This document shows, in pieces, positions 10,837-20,568 of a stretch of 64,000 nt of DNA (its first letter is position 1; each line of letters opens with the position of its first letter). The DNA is taken from positions 28,405,130-28,469,129 of the forward strand of contig CM032454.1 in the NCBI GenBank assembly GCA_019049505.1. The letters are read 5' to 3'. This stretch comes from Pachyrhynchus sulphureomaculatus. Its lineage: Eukaryota; Arthropoda; Insecta; Coleoptera; Curculionidae. The translations under genes were made by a program, and so were the position numbers. The notes below the pieces were generated by a model. That model saw nothing but the letters and a program-made list of their open reading frames with translations, was not told the origin of the DNA and did not search any database.

Positions 10837-12007
10837 GTTCAGCTACTATTTTTAGTTATGTAGTGCTTGTACTAAGCATGTAAACCTTGACTTGTAAATT
10901 TTTCTTTATCAATAAATGAGTATTTTTATTTTACATATAATTACAGTCAGTGTCATTATGCTAAATTTATTACAGAGCATTTATAACATTTATTTTAAAA
11001 TTAAACAAAAACAATTTTTGACTGGAATTTTCAAAAACAATTTTTTTTTGAACCGAACAGCAAGAAATATGTACCTTAAAAAAATCAAAAACATTTTAAA
11101 ATACCAACTACTTATGTATGTATAATGCGCAAGTTACCTACCTGAAAGGCAGGTATTATTTGAGTTTATCCTTTTTGTGTCAATAAAACTAAGTAATATG
11201 GATTAATTGTTTTATTTTTAATTGACAAATGCAATAAATGATTTTTCATCTGGTTATTATTAAAAATAATAATACAGTGTCTTTCATTTAGTTGCACATT
11301 CAGTTTGTAGAAAAATTCGTGCACATACGCAGAATATTTTGTTTTTGTTATACAATGTTTTGTGCAGCTGGACAAAAAATACAGGTAAGCGAAATGCAGC
11401 TAAATGAAGGACACTGTATTATAATTTTTAATTCTAATAACCATACAAAATACCCTTGCCCTTTAGTTCCGTTATCTACCTGCTAAGCTGATGCAATCCT
11501 ACCGCGATATGCAAGGGTGGCTGTATTACACAAATTTTATCGATATTGAGTACCTGCGGTAAATTGTGAATAAAACCCACATTTATTAACCGATTTTCAT
11601 GATTCATACCTTATTTTATTTTCCAGATACGCAGATGTCAGAAAAATGTATAATATTTTGTTTTTCTTTTGTTATTGCGCTTTTTTTACCGAAAAAAATA
11701 ATGAATTTTACACGAAAAAAAATTTTTTTCTCTCTCCATTAATTTCTAAATAACTCCAAAACGATAAAAGATAGAATAAAATAATATTCAATCAACTTTA
11801 ATAAAATTTTGTTACGCATTTTTTAATGTTTTATTTATAAAAATCTGACAAGTTGTTCCCGAGTTATCGTTAAATATGTCTGCGTAGCTGACTAATTTAG
11901 GGGAAAAGATTAGCCACGCCCATAAAAAAAACCAACGCGATGAATTTTTTCTTAAAATAACTTAATATGCCTAGAATATACATAAACAATTGAAATAAGT
12001 GAAAAAA
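10837..12007 (+). other. 3' non-coding part of the Transib element
   Basis: AATAAA occurs at about 10911, so the transposase message probably ends near 10930. The rest is AT-rich with no coding potential, apart from the MITE described separately. Confidence 0.6.
11275..11416. mobile_element. MITE of 142 bp inside the Transib element
   Basis: Inverted ends CAGTGTCTTTCATTTAG and, at the right, CTAAATGAAGGACACTG, with TA on both sides (11273-11274 and 11417-11418). This is a Tc1/mariner-type miniature element that landed after the Transib copy. Confidence 0.65.
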
Positions 12008-12047
12008 TAATTTTGTCCAGCTAACTTGTACTAGTCGACACACTGTG
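12008..12047 (-). repeat. Right Transib end, RSS-like
   Basis: Inverted copy of the left end: heptamer CACTGTG at 12041-12047, a 24-bp spacer (12017-12040) and the A-rich nonamer-like block at 12008-12016. The spacer length equals that of the left end. Confidence 0.85.
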
Positions 12048-12052
12048 CAGTT

Positions 12053-12345
12053 GTAAAAAAAAGTTAATAATAAATGTATGGAATTCAGATAAAATTTAAC
12101 TTTCTCTCCTACATCAATGAGTGGTTTAAAGTCAAACCAGATCTTGGAGCCAATTTACCGTAACAATTTTTAGGTAGTTCAGTTTTCAGTCTTGTGGCAA
12201 TTTGGGGTTCTCATCTGGACTGGTATAATAGAATTATAGAGAATTTTTAAATCATATTCAGCTACCTTTGGTTGGTGTAAATGGATGGAGAACGATTTTT
12301 TACGTATTTTAATACTGATGTTTGATTGTTTCAAATCCTAACCTG
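12053..12345 (-). pseudogene. dUTPase relic, N-terminal half
   Basis: Minus-strand pieces give VLKYVKNRSPSIYT, the threonine-lysine-glycine start TPTKGS, AEYDLKILYNSIIPVQ (motif I) and LPKNCYGKLAPRSGLTLNH (motif II), then IDVG. Several one-base frameshifts separate them. About 57 bases of unrelated AT-rich sequence stand between IDVG and the GVID that continues across the Transib insertion. No GT-AG intron fits there, so it is probably a later insertion. The intact motif order and absence of clear introns suggest a retrocopy or an element-borne dut. Confidence 0.8.
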
Positions 12346-12756
12346 ATATGTATGGTTCCGGATTTAAGTGACTCGTTCTGGCGGGAATAGTTAATTACCA
12401 CAAAAGGAGAAAGTCCATGGAATTTTATGTTTCCATAACATGGCTCACCATGACGTCGATAATATTTTTTTTTTTTAAACTACGCATGCATTTCATACAG
12501 TATAGCCCATTCTTTGGAATCAAAATAAGATTTAAATACATTTCAAAACTTAAATGTAGTTTAAAATTTGATAAATTACAATTTGTGGTCTAGGAATCAG
12601 TACCGTCCTTTTGGCAGCCCATGTATGTTTCTTTGTTTCCTTTAAGACAAGATACTTGTGTAATTCCCAACTTCTAAAGAAATCGTATCGTATATAGTTA
12701 AAATCAGCTCTAAAATCCCAGGCACCAAAACAAAAATATTTTTTGTTGACCTGTGT
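12346..12756. other. Spacer, nothing recognised
   Basis: A T run at about 12467 and no legible coding sequence. The left edge of the next mariner appears to be deleted into this stretch. Confidence 0.4.
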
Positions 12757-13876
12757 AATAGGATTTGTCCAAGTCTGCAAAATATCCATTAGTGTCTGCA
12801 ATCACCTCCTCGTTTGAATAAAATCTTTGTCCCGCCAGCCATTTCTTCAAATTGGGGAACAAATAGTAGTCCGAGGGAGCCAAGTCTGGAGAATAGGGGG
12901 GATGTGAAACGAGTTGGAATCCTATTTCCATTAATTTTGCGACCACAAACTGCTGAGGTGTGTGCTGGTGCGTTGTCGTGATGGAAAAGGACTTTCTTGT
13001 GGGCCAATCGCGGGCGTTTTTCTTACAGCTCGGTTTTCAAACGGTCCAATAACGATGAATAATATTCACCTGTAATAGTTTTACCCTTTTCCAGATAGTC
13101 GATGAGGATTATCCCTTGCGAATCCCAAAAGACAGTCGCCATACCCTTTCCGGCCAAAGGAACGGTCTTCGCCTGTTTTGGTGCAGATTCCCCCTTGGTA
13201 ACCCATTGTTTAGATTGTTGTTTGGTCTCAGGAATATAGTAATGTATCCATGTTTCATCTACAGGAACAGCTGCAAACCATCCTTGCAACACTTCACACA
13301 ATTCCGTTTTTGGTCAAGCGTGAGCAATCGCGGCACCCATCTTGCGGATAGCTTTCTCATGTCCAAATGTTTATGCAAAATATTATGTACCCGTTCAGTC
13401 GAGATGCCCACAGCACTAGCAATCTCACGCACCTTAACTCTTCTGTCATCCATCACCATATCATGGATTTGATCAATGATTTCTGGAGTCGTAACCTCCA
13501 CAGGCCGTCCAGAACGTTCAGCGTCACTTGTGCCCATATAGCCAGTCCGAAAATTTTGAAACCACTTATAAACTGTTTTAATCGAAGGTGCAGAGTCACC
13601 ATAATGTTTATCAAGCTTCTCTTTAGTCTCCTGAGGCGTTTTGCCTTTCATAAAGTAATGTTTAATCACCACACGAAATTCTTTTTCGTCCATTTCTTGA
13701 AAATCACTCGACTTCCTTGATTCACACAAATGCCAAACACAAAGAAATAGACCAATATGGCTGAAACTTGGTGTGCGTTCATTCAAGAGATGCTTCTAAC
13801 TAAACATGACCTCGATACGCGCCGATGCGGTGGTGCCATCTCTCGGACTTTGCACGGACTTTTCAAACCAGCCTCG
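12757..13876 (-). pseudogene. mariner copy A (minus), 3' end lost
   Basis: The right end at 13876 is the mariner terminus CGAGGCTGGTTTGAAAAGTC (read on minus), followed by TA. The transposase (from 13693) begins MDEKEFRVVIKHYFMKGKT, and further pieces give VDETWIHYYIPETK (first Asp), LFHHDNAPAHTS (second Asp) and HPPYSPDLAPSDYYLF (third Asp). Frameshifts lie near 13300, 13020 and 12950. Homology to the sister copy at 34968-36236 stops at about 12757, within LDKSYY, so roughly the last 90-150 bp including the left terminal repeat is missing. Confidence 0.9.
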
Positions 13877-14010
13877 TATATATATACACATTTCGTTTAT
13901 TAATCTATACCACTAGGAGTAAGTTATTATTCAGAGGTGAGTAATATGTCATTTGGTAGTATATTTGTTCTTTCATCACAATAATAAAATAAATATACTT
14001 ATATTTTTAG

Positions 14011-14279
14011 GAGTAATTTTTGTGGTGGCAGGTAAAAAGCATCCCAAGATAATCCTGGAAAATTATGAATTTGTAATTAATAAGAAATTGGAACGAAGAA
14101 CTATGTGGAGATGTTCTCGATATCCTAGCTACGGTTGTAAATCAAAATTGATAACCTATGGAAAAACTGTAAAAATTACCTGTGATCATAACCACCAGGC
14201 AGAGTATCTTGATAAATCGTCAGCTATTCCCCAAGAAGTAACCATTGTTAGACAGTACAGAAGAATGATTGGACTATAA
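14011..14279 (+). CDS. FLYWCH zinc-finger variant exon 1 (mod(mdg4)-like alternative 3' exon)
   Basis: The acceptor TATATTTTTAG ends at 14010. Two bases (GA) complete a split codon, then 88 codons run to TAA 14277-14279, with AATAAA at 14302-14307. The exon starts VIFVVAGKKHPKIILENYEF. The FLYWCH finger has W32-R-C34, C42 and H59-N-H61, i.e. C-x7-C-x16-H-x-H. It ends with PQEVTIVR and a short basic tail. FLYWCH fingers are DNA- or protein-binding modules that give mod(mdg4) isoforms their specificity, in chromatin insulation and meiosis in flies. There is no plausible own start, so it must be joined to an upstream exon. Confidence 0.85.
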
Positions 14280-14301
14280 TTTGTACCCGAATATTTAGTT
14301 C

Positions 14302-14307
14302 AATAAA
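14302..14307 (+). terminator. Poly(A) signal AATAAA for FLYWCH exon 1
   Basis: Canonical hexamer 23 bases after the stop codon. It supports this being a terminal exon. Confidence 0.6.
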
Positions 14308-15534
14308 AAATAATATTCGTTTGCCACAACAAGTCATATGGCTGTGTCTATAGTCAAGATAGGCGTATAATTTTAAGATAACTTATATAAATTTAGAATA
14401 AACATTCTGAAATCTTACTTAAAAACTATTTATCAGCTAAATACAATTCGCTGTTTATGGTCCAGTTTTAATGTTCCTTTTCGAAAAATGTTTGGAAAAA
14501 CCGTACGTAGATATTGATTGAGTCTCTTTTTTAAATTTTTGGCTCTTTTATATTACAAATATGATTTTTAAAACATAAAAATTAAAAAATGGAAATTTGA
14601 ATTCCATCAAAAGCAGGGTATTGAAAAATGATGCCAATTCGTTTTTTATTTTTTCTCAAATATCTCAGAAAATAAGGGACGCTCTAGTGGAACGTCAGAG
14701 AGATAGCACGTTGTTTTAAAACTATTCAACAAAACCAATGATGAATTGATGGATTGGTCCGTTACTTTAACAAAGTAATTAAGGAATTTTATTGTTAAAA
14801 CCAATGATCCCTTATTGGGATATATATTTTCTATAACTTATATGACTAGAATCAAACCATTTAAAATCATTCTTATAAGTAACAGTTTTATCCGGGTGAA
14901 GATTTTTTCAAATCATATTATTTAAAATAAACAATGGCTTATTACTGTGACACACCTTCTATAGAAATAATGACTTTGGTGCCTAAATTATTCTACATCA
15001 CTCGTATAATAAGAACTTTCTGTTTCTCAAAGAATTTTTGTGATACAATCTATAATTTTTCGGAATATCATGTAGTCCTGCTGTAATTTCATTATATGTA
15101 TGACCTTATAGATTTAAAATATATCTAAAATGTAAATAAAATTATATTAAATAAATGTTTTCCTTTTTTAGTTGTTCATTTAAAAACATACCAAAATATG
15201 TAATAAGTAACACAAAGTAAATATGGATAATAATATAAATGAATAAAAGTAAAAAGGGTTATAAATTGTTATCTATTTTGCAATATTATTTTGAAACATC
15301 GGCTGCTCGCCGACGCTGTGTAAGGACAAACAAGACAACGACAAATTTTCACACATGGGTAACGCGAAATTGCTCAAGTACTTACCTTCATCAAAATTGT
15401 TAGGGAATAAAAATTTGTTACCATCCTTATTTCATGATAAACTTGCAAAACTAATGTTAGATGACTGTGTTTGCATTATTTGTTCAAACTAATTATGACT
15501 TGACTGCGAAGTATGAATTGTTAGTTTAAAATAG
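14308..15534. other. AT-rich intergenic spacer
   Basis: No coding pattern, terminal repeat or tandem structure that I can support. Confidence 0.5.
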
Positions 15535-15536
15535 TA

Positions 15537-16760
15537 TCAGGTCAGTCAATAAGTGTTAAAAGTGAAACTTATGGAGCATCACTTGAACTAAATATTGAAC
15601 ATCATTTTGAACCTTTATCTGTCATATGAACACATCCTAAATTTCAGGTCGATCTGTCAAGTCATTCATTGTTTATCAGGTGGTTAAATAGACGTGGTTT
15701 GAGTATTTTTTTAAAATGGAAAAATCGAATATCGTGCAGTGATAAAACTCTCTGTTTTGGAAGGTTTATCGGCAACTAGAATCCATGCAAAGATAATGAG
15801 AGTGTTAAAAGAGTCTGTTCCTTTATTTCCAACTGTTCATAGATGGATTCTAGAGTTTAAACGTGGTCGTCCAAGAGTCAATGATGATCCACGTTCAGGA
15901 CATTCAAAAACTGCAACAACTGAAGAAACTGTTATGTAAGTACAAGATATGGTAACGGAAGACCGTGGATGATTTAGTTGACGCTATAGGCATCTCATAT
16001 GGATCAGTACATGAGATCTTAACTAATATTTTGGGTATGAGAAAACTATTCACAAGATAAGTGCCGCATTTGCTAACATCGGAGCAAAAACGCACTCGAG
16101 AGATTCTTCCTAAACAACATTTGGCTCGTTTACAAATAATAAAACTGATTTTGTGCGTCGATTTGTAATTATGGATGAGATTTGGGCAACAAACCACACA
16201 GTGGACTGAGCCTGGTCGTTCAGCTCTAAAGCAGCCAAAGTTGTCAAAGCAGTCAAAAAAATTATGGCGTCAGTTTTCCAGGATGCAAAAGGAATTTTAT
16301 TAATTGATTACCTTCAGACTGGGAAAACAATCACAGTAATACTCTCCTTTTGGATCAACTGGATGAGAAAATTCGTGACAAAAGGCTCGGTTTGCAGAAA
16401 AAAAAAATCATCTTTCATCATGACAATGCACCTGCTTACAGAACTGCTTTGGGAACGGCAAGAGTGGCCGGATCAAAAGCACGAATTGTTGGAACATCCC
16501 CCTATTAGCCAGATCTAGCTCTGTCTGACTTCTGTCTGTTCCCAAACCTAAAAAAATTTCTACGTAGGAAGCGTTTTTCAACAAATAATGGGTATTTTGA
16601 AGAGCTTCCGGAAAAACCACTTCAGAGATGGGGTAAATGAATTGGAAAATCGCTGGAAAAAATGTATTAAGTTTAAGGAAGATTATACTGAATAAATGTA
16701 TTTCGGCTTATTAATCCATCTTGTTTTATTTTCGCTTTCCAAATTTATTGACTGACCAGT
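15537..16760 (+). pseudogene. mariner-like transposon relic, third family
   Basis: The ends are imperfect inverted repeats containing GGTCAGTCAATAAG (left) and its complement TTATTGACTGACC (right), next to TA. Translated pieces are LSVLEGLSATRIHAKIMRVL, FKRGRPRVNDDPRSGHSKTA, MASVFQDAKGILLIDYLQTG and a decayed second catalytic block FIMTMHLLTELL (the usual HHDNAPAH frame is off by one). Numerous frameshifts and stops. Its end sequence differs from the other mariners here, so it is a separate family. Confidence 0.8.
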
Positions 16761-16761
16761 A

Positions 16762-17510
16762 TAGTATACTTATTTATTGTCTGAAGGGAATATTTCCATT
16801 TATAAAACAATATGACCGAATATTTAAAATAAAAAATTATAGGTTAAAAAAGTTAATACGAGTATAAACAACAAATCAAGGGCATTTTTATTTACACATG
16901 TTGGAAGAATAGTATTTAAAATCTCTCAGAAGTAATGTTTTGTTCCAAGTTTCTTTAGACATTTTCCAGTAGAACAATATACTTTATACTCGTACAATTA
17001 TTATACCACACAATTACACCATATTCTAGCTTTCATCTCCCGAAGCTATATTAAAGCTCTTTGTTGTTTGAAGAATCGCAAAACACTCAAATTTCTTAGG
17101 ATAAAACCGAGCATCCTACTACAGGCGCTAATAGTTTGAAAAGCCAGACGAAGCTTGAAATAAAAAATGACCCTATAATCTTTAGAACTGTCACATCTCC
17201 TAATTACGATGTTATGAATATAAAAATTCAAGTCAAAGTGATTAACTTATTTGTAAAAAGCATAGTGAAACATTTAAGGCAAATTATTGATGTTGCACCA
17301 GTTCTCCAGAATACCATATCTAGATCATTTTATGTGGACTTATGTATACCATGAATTTCTTCACATATTTTTTGATGCCCTGCTGAAACCACAATACCAC
17401 ACATATACGATTACTTATATCGTTAATAATAATTGAAAATATTTGGGAGTTATGATACGTATTATTGATTGCTAGTCCTGACATCACTAATATAACCTAT
17501 TTATTTTAGC
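16762..17510. other. AT-rich spacer or intron
   Basis: Nothing recognised except an AT-rich approach to the next splice acceptor. Confidence 0.5.
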
Positions 17511-17524
17511 TTTTTTTATTTTAG

Positions 17525-17775
17525 GGACAATATACATCGTTGCTGGAGTAAAAAATCCTAAATTAATTCTTGATAACGATGAATTTCTTATTAATCGCAA
17601 ACTTGAAGGTAAAACTATGTGGAAATGTAGCCAATATAATAAAACTAGATGTCGTTCGAGACTGATAACTTTTGGAAAATCAGTTAAAATAACATTTCCT
17701 CATAACCATAATCCTACTTTCCCAGATACTACAAAATCATATACTCAAGTAGTAAATATAATTAGAAAGATGTAG
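17525..17775 (+). CDS. FLYWCH zinc-finger variant exon 2
   Basis: The acceptor TTTTTTATTTTAG ends at 17524. GG completes a split codon and 82 codons follow to TAG 17773-17775. The exon starts TIYIVAGVKNPKLILDNDEF and has W32-K-C34, C42 and H59-N-H61, the same spacing as the other four. It ends TQVVNIIRKM. There is no upstream in-frame Met near the start, so the exon shows up only by homology and phase. No canonical AATAAA stands in the first 200 bases after the stop; AATAAT at about 17808 is the nearest variant. Confidence 0.85.
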
Positions 17776-18870
17776 ATAATTTTTATTTTATACACGAACA
17801 GCAGAAAATAATAACTGGCGTTATGTATATATACCCGGTGTTATGAAAATCATTTAATATATTGAAATGAGTGACTCGTGGAGTCGTATAGAAACACATT
17901 TAGTGCTTTTTTGTTTTAATTTGATCATTTTCGAAAAATTAAGAAAAAGATAAAACTGGATTTTGCCTCTTAACCAACTTGCACCTGACATCAGGTCAAT
18001 GGCTGTCATGATCAAAAAAGATGAAAAATGATTAACAAGATATGAAAATTTCCCAGTGCTGCTAACTACACGATTGTATTCAAAAATTGTAAATTTTTAC
18101 ATTTGAGAAATAATTCATCTAATAATAAAATAAAACAGAATAAATAATGCTTAAGCCTAGAAAAAATTAATATTTAATCATAACAAAGAAGATTTCTGAT
18201 ATTTTAAAAGATATCCCGTGATAAGGCGCGACAAGATGTGTGTTTCCACGCCTTCTAGGTCATTCCAGCTCACCTTACATGATATAATGGAAACAGATTG
18301 TTGAGAAATAACAATTACAAGAGTAATACCGAGATGGTAAATAATTTTCTTGTGACAAATTCAAGGTTTTTTTAATGTGAGAGAAAAACTGTGATATCTT
18401 AACATTACCTCGAGGGGTGGAGATAATGTATTACTAATTACTTACTTTGTTATGTTCTCGAATTAATTCAATGATCAGGTCACCGTTTAAAACTTTTGTT
18501 TTATTTTTTAGTTATTTAAAACCATTATTTCTTATAAAATAACAAAATCAACTAAAATTGGCGAAAAAATCAACTAAAATTATTATTGGTTAGCAAGCCG
18601 ATACAATTGATTGCTTTTTTTATTTGCATTATTTTATAAATATTATGTTATTTATATACTAGTACTATATACAAAACTAATTAATTTTATGGTGTGTTTT
18701 CTACCAAGACGTTTTCCAAGACTAATTTGGAAGTCACTTGTTTATGCAAACCTGTGTCTGAAGCTAGCAAAGAAGTACCAACGAATTTCCATTGGAGAGA
18801 GGCTACACAAGTTCATTGGTTGATATTTAATCACTATTTATACCTCAGCACAGTTTGATTAAAATTTTAA
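17776..18870. other. AT-rich spacer
   Basis: No supported feature, though 18740-19010 is weakly similar, inverted, to 29450-29660 on the far side of the gypsy element (shared blocks such as GTTGACTCTTGATA). That suggests the gypsy landed in an older inverted-repeat element. Confidence 0.4.
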
Positions 18871-18872
18871 AC

Positions 18873-18960
18873 CCGTTTGATTTGGCGAATTTATTTAAGA
18901 ATTTTGATTTAGCGAATTTATTTAAGAATTTTGATTTGGCGACTTTATTTAAAATTTTCG
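18873..18960 (+). repeat. Short tandem repeat, about 29 bp x 3
   Basis: Three imperfect copies built on TTTGATTTGGCGAATTTATT. Confidence 0.8.
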
Positions 18961-19190
18961 TTGACTCTTGATAGCGGTGTACGGTACTTATAAAGCAAAG
19001 GTTAAATATGAAATAAAAAGTTAAGAAATATTCACAGAGTGTTTCTCCGACCTTGAGTGTGTTACATTGTACACTTCCTGAGATACGTTAGCTAGTTACA
19101 CAGCTTAGTGTCCCTTGATGAGGATGTCAACCACCTTTATTCGTAAATTATAAAAAATATTTAAAAAAATACACGTAGACAATTTATTAT

Positions 19191-19192
<2 letters not shown>

Positions 19193-19282
<90 letters not shown>
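19193..19282. repeat. (TA)n microsatellite, target of the gypsy insertion
   Basis: About 45 TA units, abutting the LTR at 19283. ATAT at 19279-19282 is repeated just after the far LTR. Confidence 0.95.
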
Positions 19283-19285
<3 letters not shown>

Positions 19286-20568
19286 AACCTGTTAACTTTG
19301 CCCGCTTTTTGAGGCGTTATTTTGTACCGTGTATATTAATTGGTCGCTTTTTGCGGCGTCATTTTGTACCCTGTGAAAATTGTTTTTCCCACGCTTGGGC
19401 ACAATTTTCTTGCAACCTCTTTTTAATTTCTGAGAATGAATTGAGTGAATAATGATTTTAAAAGAACTAAAGAAATTAAACAAACACTAGCTCAGTTTTC
19501 CTTGGTAGAGATATATGGGTAAGAGATAATTGTTATACGTCTTTTTGGAATTATTTTCTATTTTTTAAAAAAGCTTCAGTCGTACAAATTTTGGGCACCA
19601 TTCATTTTAAAATAGAAAGGATCTAACTTCAGTTAAAAAAATGAAAAAATACTGAAGTGTTTTACAGATATTACTAAAAAGAATTATACTAGTACAACTT
19701 TTCTTATCCTGAAAGGAAAATAGGTATTCAGTGAGACACTAGCTTTAATCAACAAAAAAAGAAAATTTATTCATGATTTAAAATAAAAGTTCCAACCTTT
19801 GCTGTTATAAAAAATTATAAAAGTTCTAGCCTAAATGTAGTTTTTATAAATTAGAGTCCCTAAATCAGAGATTTTACTTCTAAATTTTGACTACACCCGA
19901 AATCGAAGAGTCGTGATTTTCACTTCGCGATCTTTCAGTTCAAATTGCTGTTGAAACACTTATTTGCGGGGAATATATTTATTGATGTATGTTCTGGTAA
20001 CTTACGGTTTTCCTAGGGGCTTCTAGGCCTTCAATGCTACACAAAACCGATTTCACACTTTTGAGGAGAGCCTACTTTAGCTACTCCATTTAGAAAACAC
20101 ACAACGCCCACTACGGCTTTATGATAAAAAAACTCGTGCTTAACTTGGCTCTCGTAGGTATTGTCGTATGCCTCTACTGCGGCTCGGTGGAAATTAGCCT
20201 GCTGCGGCTTGATGTTACTGCCTGGCGGCGGCTCGGTGTTCTCAGCCTGGCTGCGGCTTGATGGTACTAACCTCTCGGCGGCTTGGTGGAAATTAGCCCA
20301 GATGCATGTTCTCCGGACCCTTAAATAAGCCGTGGGCACTCTGTCTGTAATATGGCGACGCCGGAACCAAAACTCCGGATACAAACATTTGACCAATCCG
20401 GCGTATCGATAGATTAGGTCGCAAACCCGCACAGCACACTATATAACGAGCGGCTAAGAATTTCTGATTAATATACCGCTCGATACAAAAATGAAAAGAA
20501 GTACATTATTAAGAGAAAAATCAGTAACATTACATGGTCTTAAAATCTAGGAAAAAATGAATGTTACA
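19283..20568 (-). repeat. 3' LTR of the gypsy element (1286 bp)
   Basis: Direct repeat of 27982-29242. It is slightly longer, partly because a 'GCTAAGAATTTCTGATTAATATACC'-type stretch around 20452-20477 is absent from the other copy at about 29153; short A-run differences account for the rest. Confidence 0.93.

Larger units (their letters stand above)
8210..12047 (+). mobile_element. Complete Transib (RAG1-like) DNA transposon, 3838 bp
   Basis: The ends are inverted repeats starting CACAGTGTGTCG. An exact 5-bp duplication CAGTT flanks the element (8205-8209 and 12048-12052), as expected for Transib. Inside is one intron-containing transposase gene and about 1.2 kb of 3' non-coding DNA, which itself hosts a 142-bp MITE. 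The insertion splits a dUTPase relic, so both the empty site and the orientation are clear. Confidence 0.95.

Noticed and set aside
8016..12345. Functional dUTPase gene with a 3.8 kb intron
   Set aside because: The 'intron' is a Transib with a 5-bp duplication, and the coding halves have frameshifts and a non-intron gap.
18600..18830. Open frame 18611-18823 as a small gene
   Set aside because: No recognisable motif, hydrophobic AT-driven composition, no splice or promoter context.
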